Below, piece after piece: positions 16,264-23,073 of a stretch of DNA of 64,000 nucleotides. Under the pieces are notes generated by a model, which saw nothing but the letters and a program-made list of their open reading frames with translations, was not told the DNA's origin and ran no database searches. Each line of letters starts with the position of its first letter. Position 1 is the first letter of the stretch. The stretch covers positions 1 through 64,000 of the forward strand of contig LFSR01000022.1 in the NCBI GenBank assembly GCA_001513155.1. The letters are read 5' to 3'. The stretch is from Syntrophomonas sp. DTU018 (GTDB taxonomy: Bacteria > Bacillota > Syntrophomonadia > Syntrophomonadales > Syntrophomonadaceae). Both the position numbers and the translations under genes were made by a program.

Positions 16264-16770
16264 ATGATCACTGCCATGGAAATTCGCAATCAACAGTTCC
16301 GCAAAGCCGTACGAGGTTATAGTGAAGATGAGGTACGCAATTTTCTAATACGCATTGCTCAGGATTACGAAAATCTATACAGCGAATATTCAAAATCCAA
16401 GGAAACTATTCAGCGACTGGAACAGGAACTCTCTCGTTATCACCGTATGGAGGAGACCATGAACAACAGCCTCATACTGGCACAGCGCACCGCTGAAGAT
16501 CTTAAATCCGCGGCCAAAAAAGAAGCCCAATTAATGCTGGATGAAGCCAAACGGAGAATTTCCGATATTCTCATGGTCTATCAGGAAATAATAAAACGTA
16601 TGAATGTATTCAACACTGAGCTGAAGGCTCAGGTAACCGGACAGCTGGAAATGCTGGAAAAGAATCAGCGTAAAATTGAGGAATTAGCCGACTTTTTCTA
16701 TGGGCGGGACTTAAAAGAGATAATGGAGAAACTGGAAACAGTTACGGTTGGCCAGGATCAGCATGGTTAA
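16264..16770 (+). CDS. divIVA: DivIVA-family septum/pole protein
   Basis: A 168-residue coiled-coil protein. The N-terminal lipid-binding domain has MEIRNQQFRKAVRGYSEDEVRNF, with the conserved F/RGY-D/E-V-x-F pattern. Residues 40-150 form long coiled-coil helices. It marks curved membranes at division sites and poles. GGAGGGG precedes the ATG. It closes the ylm cluster and its stop overlaps the start of the next gene. Confidence 0.93.
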   Translation: MITAMEIRNQQFRKAVRGYSEDEVRNFLIRIAQDYENLYSEYSKSKETIQRLEQELSRYHRMEETMNNSLILAQRTAEDLKSAAKKEAQLMLDEAKRRISDILMVYQEIIKRMNVFNTELKAQVTGQLEMLEKNQRKIEELADFFYGRDLKEIMEKLETVTVGQDQHG

Positions 16771-17053
16771 TCTGAAACCGGTTCCAGGCGGTGTGCGCTT
16801 GGAGATAATAGTTCAGCCCCGGTCTGCCAAAAACCAGGTTTGCGGAGAGGTGGAAGGCTGTCTCAAGCTTAAGATTACTGCTCCTCCAGTTGATGGGGAA
16901 GCTAATCAGGCTCTGATAAAGTTCCTAGCGGGTTGGCTGCAGGTGCCTCGCCAGGATGTTGTAATCCTGAGGGGTGAAAGCAGCAAGCGTAAATTGATTG
17001 AAATCCGGGGAGTCAGTGAAGAACGGCTGCGCAGGCGCCTGGAATCTTTATGA
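16763..17053 (+). CDS. yggU: YggU-family DUF167 protein
   Basis: A 96-residue DUF167 protein. Hallmarks are VRLEIIVQPRSAKNQV, then LKLKITAPPVDGEANQALIKFLA and VILRGESSKRKLIEI. The ATG at 16763 lies inside the last codons of divIVA (overlap 8 bases), so translation is coupled; a TTG at 16748 is an alternative. The function is unknown. It overlaps the convergent hydrolase gene by 6 bases. Confidence 0.9.
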   Translation: MVNLKPVPGGVRLEIIVQPRSAKNQVCGEVEGCLKLKITAPPVDGEANQALIKFLAGWLQVPRQDVVILRGESSKRKLIEIRGVSEERLRRRLESL

Positions 17054-18040
17054 GATTCGTTTATAATAGTTGACTCCCTTTCGTTTTTCTATCTCTACCT
17101 GCTGCTGACTGGCGAGAGCATTGAGATAAGCCAATGTTTCAGCCAGAATCAGCCGCTTGATATGGATGTAGGGATTGTCACGGAATAACTGGACCGCCAG
17201 ATTCCAGGCTGGCGTAGGTTCTTTCAAGCCCAGGAGTACCTGGTCTTTTCTTTTTTCATGATGCTGTTCGATCAAGGCGATTTTTTCTCCAATATCGGAA
17301 AAGATTATCCCGTGTCCCGGCAGAACGGAATTGATTTTCATGGTCAGCAGTTTTTGCAGGGCTTGCATGTGTTCTTCCAGGGGATTAATCAGACGGGTAT
17401 GAGGCCAGTCGGTCAAATGGAGAATAGTATGCTTAATGATGTTGTCTCCTCCTATCAGCCAGCCGTTATCGATACCTGCAAAGACAACATGCCCATCTGA
17501 GTGCCCCGGCAATAAATAAGTCCGGTAACGGCAGCCGGCTAAATTTATCTCCCTGCCTTCAGGTAAAGGAGTAAGTTGAGGATAAGGCTGCATGAGAATA
17601 TCAATACTTTTTACATCATCATCAAGAGCTTTGATCAGTTCCTGGTTCCATCCTGCCTGCAGGCACCAGTCTTTTATAGCCTCATAATAATAGTTGCTGC
17701 TTATATACGTATGAAAAGTTTCCACATCCGCTTCCGACAGATAAACAGGAGCCTGGCTTTTTTGCTGCAGCCAACCGGCCAGTCCCATATGGTCGTGGTG
17801 GTAGTGGGTAATGTAGATTTTGCTGATATGGCCAAAGTAAATACCGATTTCTTTTAAGGCCTGAGTCCAGCGATATTGGTTTTCCGGGATGTTTACCCCG
17901 GTGTCAATTACTACCCAGCCTTCATCTGATTCTGCAATATAGGCATTGCTTTCCCGCAGCGGGAATGGCATGGTGGTTTTGAGAACAAAAATGTCACCCT
18001 GCTTAAGGAGAATCTGTTTGCGCGATAATTCCCCCTGCAT
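17048..18040 (-). CDS. Metallo-beta-lactamase-fold hydrolase
   Basis: A 330-residue MBL-fold hydrolase of the glyoxalase-II-like group. THYHHDHMG carries the HxHxDH metal motif, LLPGHSDGHVVF gives the third His cluster, GGDNI the bridging Asp and LPGHG the last His. An extra C-terminal region of about 90 residues (from VLLGLKEP) is helical and may form the winged-helix-like tail seen in LACTB2-type proteins. GGGGGGA precedes the ATG. It is on the minus strand between the ylm cluster and a DMT exporter. The substrate cannot be told from sequence; thioester or RNA substrates are both possible. Confidence 0.85.
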   Translation of the reverse strand: MQGELSRKQILLKQGDIFVLKTTMPFPLRESNAYIAESDEGWVVIDTGVNIPENQYRWTQALKEIGIYFGHISKIYITHYHHDHMGLAGWLQQKSQAPVYLSEADVETFHTYISSNYYYEAIKDWCLQAGWNQELIKALDDDVKSIDILMQPYPQLTPLPEGREINLAGCRYRTYLLPGHSDGHVVFAGIDNGWLIGGDNIIKHTILHLTDWPHTRLINPLEEHMQALQKLLTMKINSVLPGHGIIFSDIGEKIALIEQHHEKRKDQVLLGLKEPTPAWNLAVQLFRDNPYIHIKRLILAETLAYLNALASQQQVEIEKRKGVNYYKRIS

Positions 18041-18107
18041 ACAATCCCCCCATAATCTCTTCTATATGTTTTTATAGTTACAGAAAAACAGTGGATCTGG
18101 CAAGGGT

Positions 18108-19013
18108 TTACAGCGAGTGCTTCTGAGAGGTTGCAGCAGCCGGTTCGGACTGGATAAACACGGCCATCAGCATGGAGCATAGTATCAGAACTGCTCCAAC
18201 TAAAGCCCGGGAACTGAGGATTTCGTTAGCCCAAAGATAGCCAGCCAGGGCTGCAAAAACCGGTTCCATGGTCAGGACTACTGCAAAGCGGGTGGGGGTA
18301 CTGTACTTCTGCAGGGCATTTTGCAAGAGAAAAGCCAGGGAGGTAGCCAGAACAGAAGTAGTCAAAATAGCTGTTATTGCGTTATGGGTGAATTTTTCCG
18401 GCCAGGTTTCAGTGGTAAGCCCCAAAACCATACATACTATGCCCACAAAAAGGATCTGTACCGAGGTGATAACCACAGGATCGTGCTGGTGAGAATAGCG
18501 GGCCACAAAAACTATATGGAAGGCAAATCCGAAAGCGCAAACTAGGACCAGCAGATCACCGTAGCTAGGATGAAAGCCACCGGCGGGAACAGACATCAAA
18601 TACAGGCCAACAGCAGCCAATATCACAGTTGCCAGGGTACTGAGTGAAGGAAAAGTCCTCTTGAAAAGGGCATCTAAAATAGGGACCAGTACCACACTGA
18701 CACCGGTAACGAAACCAGCATTGGAGGAGGTGGTATACTGCAGCCCGATGGTCTGAAAGGTATAGCCAATGAATAAAAAAATCCCCAACAAGGAGCCGGC
18801 TAACCAGGTAGACCGGGGAGCATGGAGAATTTTCCTGCCGGCCGCTGCAGCCAGCACCAGAAAGGCGATGATAAAACGCAATCCCAAAAATAAAAAGGGC
18901 TCTATATCATTAAGACCATTTTTGACTACCACAAAGGTGGCACCCCAAATGAATGCCACGGCCAGCATGCTAAGTTCGGCACCAGTTCGTTTGCTAAGCA
19001 GATCAGGCATCAT
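18108..19013 (-). CDS. EamA/DMT-family transporter
   Basis: A 301-residue drug/metabolite transporter with about ten hydrophobic segments in two EamA repeats. The first repeat begins LAVAFIWGATFVVVKNGL (residues 15-32), the second FAFHIVFVARYSHQHDPVVI near residue 160, and it ends in VLTMEPVFAALAGYLWANE, a classical EamA feature. GGAAAG stands before two adjacent ATG codons; the first is used. It is probably an exporter of amino acids or other metabolites. It is divergent from the ABC transporter operon. Confidence 0.9.
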   Translation of the reverse strand: MMPDLLSKRTGAELSMLAVAFIWGATFVVVKNGLNDIEPFLFLGLRFIIAFLVLAAAAGRKILHAPRSTWLAGSLLGIFLFIGYTFQTIGLQYTTSSNAGFVTGVSVVLVPILDALFKRTFPSLSTLATVILAAVGLYLMSVPAGGFHPSYGDLLVLVCAFGFAFHIVFVARYSHQHDPVVITSVQILFVGIVCMVLGLTTETWPEKFTHNAITAILTTSVLATSLAFLLQNALQKYSTPTRFAVVLTMEPVFAALAGYLWANEILSSRALVGAVLILCSMLMAVFIQSEPAAATSQKHSL

Positions 19014-19113
19014 GTTGTTCTTTCCTTATGCATAGATAATACATGGTTTGCAGACATCCAAGGAATATCATACCACATACCCGGACAAGAAGCGGTAATA
19101 AATCATTTAAAGA

Positions 19114-19142
19114 TTGTGGTTTCATACAGTAACTTGTATAAT
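19114..19142 (+). promoter_or_regulatory. Sigma-A promoter for the amino-acid ABC operon
   Basis: TTGTGG, 17 bases, then TATAAT. A perfect -10 box at optimal spacing, about 58 bases before the substrate-binding protein start. Confidence 0.7.
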
Positions 19143-19199
19143 TATTTCAGATTGGAACTATTTAATAAATAGAAATTGAATGAAGGAGAGTGCGGGGTA

Positions 19200-19997
19200 A
19201 TGAGGAATTTTGTGAAGTTGATATTGGCCAGCCTGTTAGTTTTGGCTATGGCCTTTGCTCTTGTAGGGTGCAGCGGGCAGTCTCAGGATAATGATCAGCA
19301 GGATCAAGCAGCAGCGCCGGAAACCAAGAAACTGGTAGTGGGAACCAATGCTACATTCCCGCCTTTTGAAATGCAGGAAGGCCAAGAGCTGGTTGGGTTT
19401 GATATGGACCTGATCCGGGCCATAGGTGAAGCAATGGGCTATGAAGTCGAGATTAAACATATGGATTTCAAAGCTCTTATTCCTTCTATTCAAAGCGGTA
19501 AGATCGATGCAGCCATTGCTGGTATGTCCATTACTCCTGAGCGTTTGGAATCTGTTAATTTCACCGAAACCTATTTTGATGCCGGCTTAATTATCGCGGT
19601 ACACAAGGACAACCAGGATATTAAGAGCACCGAAGATCTTAAAGGCAAAAAACTGGCTGCTCAGAACGGGACTATTGGAGCAGCTTACTGCGACGAAGTG
19701 AAAAAAGCTGATGCCAGCACAGAAGTACGTATCTTTGATGATATCGGAGCAGCCTTTATGGAATTGGAAAGAGGCGGGGTGGACGCTGTAGTCAATGACC
19801 ATCCTGTAACCGCCTATTATCTAAAGGTAAATAGCGATACCAACGTGAAAATGGTAGGCGATATATTCTCCGCCGATGACCAGTACGGCATTGCTGTTAA
19901 AAAGGACAACACCCAACTGCTTAACGACTTGAATGAAGGTCTAGCCAAGATAAAAGAAGACGGCACTTATGATGAAATCTATTCTAAGTGGTTTTAA
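19200..19997 (+). CDS. Polar amino-acid ABC transporter, substrate-binding lipoprotein
   Basis: A 265-residue SBP_bac_3 protein. The signal peptide (residues 1-21, VKLILASLLVLAMAFALVGC) ends in the lipobox LVGC, so it is anchored in the membrane by a lipid. The mature part has the family blocks LVVGTNATFPPFEM, GFDMDLIRAIGEAMGY, IPSIQSGKIDAAIAGMSIT, FTETYFDAG and GTIGAAYCDEV. The ATG at 19200 is used because AAGGAGAG sits 9 bases before it; an upstream ATG at 19176 would precede that site. The ligand is probably glutamine, arginine or another polar amino acid. Confidence 0.93.
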   Translation: MRNFVKLILASLLVLAMAFALVGCSGQSQDNDQQDQAAAPETKKLVVGTNATFPPFEMQEGQELVGFDMDLIRAIGEAMGYEVEIKHMDFKALIPSIQSGKIDAAIAGMSITPERLESVNFTETYFDAGLIIAVHKDNQDIKSTEDLKGKKLAAQNGTIGAAYCDEVKKADASTEVRIFDDIGAAFMELERGGVDAVVNDHPVTAYYLKVNSDTNVKMVGDIFSADDQYGIAVKKDNTQLLNDLNEGLAKIKEDGTYDEIYSKWF

Positions 19998-20027
19998 TAG
20001 GGAAATTATAGGTTAAATTAATAAGGC

Positions 20028-20055
20028 TGAAAGCGCGAGAACTATCGCGCTTTCA
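20028..20055 (+). promoter_or_regulatory. Intercistronic hairpin between binding protein and permease genes
   Basis: TGAAAGCGCGA and TCGCGCTTTCA form a perfect 11-bp stem with a 6-base loop. No T run follows. A stable hairpin after the binding-protein gene typically protects the upstream mRNA and lowers expression of the membrane components, giving the high binding-protein ratio these systems need. Confidence 0.7.
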
Positions 20056-20082
20056 CTATGTTCGGGTAGGAGGAAACACCTT

Positions 20083-20790
20083 ATGCCATTATCAGAAAAC
20101 TTAACATTTATAGTGGGAATACTGGACGCAATTACTTCATCGGCTGGTTATCGGGTAACTGCCAACAATTTTGGCTATTTCCTCGGGGGTGCAGGATATA
20201 CCCTCTTTATCACTGCCACCTCCGTAGCCATGGGAATGGTGCTGGGCTTGTTTGCCGCATTTGGCAGGATGTCGAAAAATAAAATACTATTTGGGCTCTC
20301 TACCGCTTATGTTGATTTCTTCAGAGGCACACCCTTGTTTGTGCAGATATTCCTCCTCTACTTTGGAATACTGCCCTTGATTTATGATAATGACCCCCTC
20401 TCCTCAGCCATAATAGCTCTGGGAGTAAACAGCGGTGCTTATATTGCGGAAATCCTGAGAGCAGGTATTCAAGCCATAGATAAGGGACAGATGGAAGCCG
20501 CCCGCTCCCTGGGAATGAACGAACGCCAGGCCATGGTTTTGGTAATCCTGCCCCAGGCATTCAAGGTAGTCATACCTCCGCTGATCAATGAATTCATAAC
20601 CCTTTTGAAGGACAGCTCTCTGGTTTCGGCCATTACCGTGGCCGAGTTAATGCACCGGGGTGACCTGGTCTTTGCCAACACCTATCAGGCCACCTGGGTC
20701 TTCGGCACCATATCCATTATATATCTGGTAATGACCAAGACGATATCCATGCTGGGCGATTATGCGGAAAGGAGGCTGGCGACCGAATGA
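20083..20790 (+). CDS. Polar amino-acid ABC transporter, permease
   Basis: A 235-residue HisMQ-type permease with about five membrane segments. [18 protein letters not shown] opens the BPD_transp_1 domain, [17 protein letters not shown] is the conserved amino-acid permease block, and the ATPase-contact (EAA) loop is [26 protein letters not shown] precedes the ATG. Its 3' end overlaps the ATPase gene by four bases (ATGA). One permease gene suggests a homodimer channel. Confidence 0.93.
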   Translation: MPLSENLTFIVGILDAITSSAGYRVTANNFGYFLGGAGYTLFITATSVAMGMVLGLFAAFGRMSKNKILFGLSTAYVDFFRGTPLFVQIFLLYFGILPLIYDNDPLSSAIIALGVNSGAYIAEILRAGIQAIDKGQMEAARSLGMNERQAMVLVILPQAFKVVIPPLINEFITLLKDSSLVSAITVAELMHRGDLVFANTYQATWVFGTISIIYLVMTKTISMLGDYAERRLATE

Positions 20791-21515
20791 TAAAAATAGT
20801 GGATGTCTACAAATCCTTTGGCAAGTTGGAAGTACTGAAAGGCATTAATTTTTCTGTAGCTCCCCGGGAAGTGGTCTGTGTTATAGGTCCCAGCGGATCC
20901 GGGAAAAGTACTCTGCTGCGTTGCATTAACCAGTTGGAGAAAGTTGACCGGGGCCATATATATATTGACGGCGAAGAAGTGACTAATCCCAAAGTAGACA
21001 TAAATGCCATTCGCCAGCAGGTAGGCATGGTTTTTCAGCTGTTTAACCTGTTCCCCCATAAGACTACTTTGGAGAATATAACCATGGCTCCTGTTAAGAT
21101 TAAAGGAGTAGACAAAGAACAGGCTGTTGAGCAGGCCATGGAATTATTAAGAAAGGTCGGCTTGGTTGATAAAGCCCATGTATATCCAAACAAGCTTTCC
21201 GGCGGGCAGAAACAGCGGGTAGCCATAGCCCGGGCTCTGGCCATGCAGCCCAAAGTAATGCTCTTTGATGAACCTACCTCAGCTTTGGATCCGGAAATGG
21301 TAGGCGAAGTGCTGACAGTTATGAAAGATCTTGCTACCGAAGGTATGACTATGGTAGTAGTAACTCATGAGATGGGATTTGCCCGGGAAGTAGGGGATCG
21401 AGTAGTGTTTATGGATGAAGGCATGATTGTAGAAGAAGGTACTCCTTCCCAAATTTTTGATAACCCGCAAAACCCACGCACCCAGTCATTTTTAAGCAAA
21501 GTGTTATCATTTTAA
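20787..21515 (+). CDS. Polar amino-acid ABC transporter, ATPase
   Basis: A 242-residue ATPase of the GlnQ/HisP type. Walker [10 protein letters not shown] is at residues 34-42, the Q-loop at [13 protein letters not shown], the signature LSGGQKQR, Walker [14 protein letters not shown] and the H-loop VVTHEMGFA. All catalytic elements are intact. It completes the three-gene importer and sits on the cytoplasmic face of the permease. A GC-rich hairpin follows the gene. Confidence 0.95.
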   Translation: MIKIVDVYKSFGKLEVLKGINFSVAPREVVCVIGPSGSGKSTLLRCINQLEKVDRGHIYIDGEEVTNPKVDINAIRQQVGMVFQLFNLFPHKTTLENITMAPVKIKGVDKEQAVEQAMELLRKVGLVDKAHVYPNKLSGGQKQRVAIARALAMQPKVMLFDEPTSALDPEMVGEVLTVMKDLATEGMTMVVVTHEMGFAREVGDRVVFMDEGMIVEEGTPSQIFDNPQNPRTQSFLSKVLSF

Positions 21516-21526
21516 TTGACAAAACG

Positions 21527-21888
21527 GGGGATTGGGTGACCAATCCCCTGAGAGTGTCAAAAAATTAGCTAAAAAAGATCGCCACGTCGCTACGCTCCTC
21601 GCGATGACATACCAAAAGGCTATCTTATGTGTCATTGCTGTGAAAATAGCTCCCAATTGTGTCATTGCGAGCGCGTAGCGCGTGGCAATCTCTATGGCAA
21701 CTAACGGTGTGAGTTAACAGATCGCCACGTCGCTACGCTCCTCGCGATGACAGACTTAAGTTCTCGTTTATCGTGGCCTGTTATTCAGGTTATAATTGCG
21801 AGCCCCGGAGGGGCGTGGTAATCTCGAATGTCTAACCGCTAAAAGACTTCTTTGACAGTCTGCGGGAATTGGGTGACCAATCCCCTGA
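21527..21888. repeat. REP-like palindrome cluster flanked by a 21-bp direct repeat
   Basis: This gap between the ABC operon and nth holds four related palindromic units. Units at 21577-21609 and 21719-21752 share AGATCGCCACGTCGCTACGC and end in CTCGCGATGACA. The unit at 21660-21692 is in reverse orientation, and a diverged one lies at 21795-21825. The block is bounded by an exact 21-bp direct repeat beginning ATTGGGTGACCAATCCCCTG at 21531 and 21868. The repeat contains a GTGA-loop hairpin (GGGGATTGG / CCAATCCCC) that may also end the ABC transcript. A related unit is at 47724-47757. Confidence 0.8.
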
Positions 21889-21921
21889 TTGTATTTACTC
21901 AAGAAAGGAACAGGGACCTGG

Positions 21922-22575
21922 ATGTCCAGACAGGCGGAAGCAATCCTTAAACTGTTAAGGCAAGAATATCCCCAAGCCGGAACCCAGCTTAAATACCGCA
22001 ATATGTTCCAATTGCTGGTGGCAGTAATATTATCCGCCCAATCTACTGATCAGCAGGTTAATCGGGTAACCCCACCATTGTTTGCCCGGTATCCGGATGC
22101 CTATGCTATGGCAGAAGCTGATATTGACCAACTGGAAGAAATGATAAAAAGCGTGGGCCTTTACCATAGTAAGGCCCGTCACCTGAAAAATATGGCGCAA
22201 ATACTGGTTGACAAGTACGAGGGCCGGGTTCCGGAAACCTTTAAACAACTTATGGAGCTTCCGGGAGTAGGGCGCAAAACAGCCAATGTAGTAATAGCGG
22301 TTGGGTTTGGCGGACCGGGACTGGGGGTGGATACCCATGTGCACCGGGTAGCCAATCGCCTGGGACTGGTAAACGCCCGCAACCGAGATTCCACCGAGAA
22401 GCAACTGAAGGAGATCATCAAGCCGGAGGATTGGAATCAAACTCATCATTTACTGATCTGGCACGGCCGCCAGGTCTGCAAAGCGCGTAAGCCAGAATGC
22501 CAACGCTGTGTGCTGAAAAAACACTGCCAGTATTTTAAACAACTGCCCCCGGCTAGTACTCCGGCCAAAACGTAG
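21922..22575 (+). CDS. nth: Endonuclease III
   Basis: A base-excision repair glycosylase/AP lyase for oxidised pyrimidines, 217 residues. The helix-hairpin-helix LPGVGRKTANVV holds catalytic Lys119, and GVDTHVHR holds Asp137. The C-terminal C-x6-C-x2-C-x5-C set ligates the [4Fe-4S] cluster. The numbering lines up with E. coli Nth (Lys120/Asp138) when ATG 21922 is used as start; this is why I reject the upstream ATG at 21889. A weak AAAGGAA lies upstream. Confidence 0.95.
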   Translation: MSRQAEAILKLLRQEYPQAGTQLKYRNMFQLLVAVILSAQSTDQQVNRVTPPLFARYPDAYAMAEADIDQLEEMIKSVGLYHSKARHLKNMAQILVDKYEGRVPETFKQLMELPGVGRKTANVVIAVGFGGPGLGVDTHVHRVANRLGLVNARNRDSTEKQLKEIIKPEDWNQTHHLLIWHGRQVCKARKPECQRCVLKKHCQYFKQLPPASTPAKT

Positions 22576-22726
22576 TAAGCCCAGACCAGCATAGGGATTG
22601 CTGCGACCTTCAAAGGATTGCAATAACACTCTTGGAGAGTGATTTATACAGACATCATACTTTAGGAGTCTTTTGAGGGAGCAAGGGTTTTTCACCATAA
22701 TGACCCCAGGAAATAAAGGGGTGCAG

Positions 22727-22755
22727 TTGTATAGCCGAAAGCGATATGCTACAAT
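22727..22755 (+). promoter_or_regulatory. Sigma-A promoter for ileS
   Basis: TTGTAT, 17 bases, TACAAT, about 30 bases before the T-box leader begins. The bases between nth and this promoter hold only a short hairpin (CACTC / GAGTG near 22630). Confidence 0.7.
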
Positions 22756-22784
22756 TTAGTAGCGATTTTTTATAAAACAACTAA

Positions 22785-23018
22785 TATTTGGTGATGATCA
22801 GGAGAGTAAGCCTGGTTATACTGTAACAGAGAGTTCGGGTAGGTGGAAACCGGGCACAGGAACCGGGCTGAAAATCACCTGGGAACCTTCTGGTCGAAAG
22901 CGTTCCATTAGTAGACCAGAACGTTACTCGCGTTAAGAGTAAGAGCGGCATGAAAATGCTATTAGGGTGGTACCGCGGAAGCAGTCCTTTCGTCCCTTGG
23001 TGGAGGAAAGGTTTTTTT
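22785..23018 (+). promoter_or_regulatory. T-box riboswitch of ileS
   Basis: A tRNA-sensing leader. The T-box core AGGGTGGTACCGCGG is at 22964-22978. A terminator follows at 22986-23018, with CCTTTC pairing with GAAAGG and then seven T residues. Stem I covers about 22790-22900; CTGAAAATCACC at 22869-22880 carries the probable specifier ATC (22874-22876), an isoleucine codon that agrees with the downstream gene. Uncharged tRNA-Ile would stabilise the antiterminator and allow ileS transcription. Confidence 0.92.
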
Positions 23019-23073
23019 ATATTTACCAGAAAGGGTAATAAGACTTAAAAAATGTTAAGGTGGTTGGATCAAG

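Noticed and set aside
21577-21825. Possible CRISPR array in the repeat block
   Set aside because: Repeat units alternate in orientation, are palindromic and diverged, spacing is irregular, and no cas genes are near.
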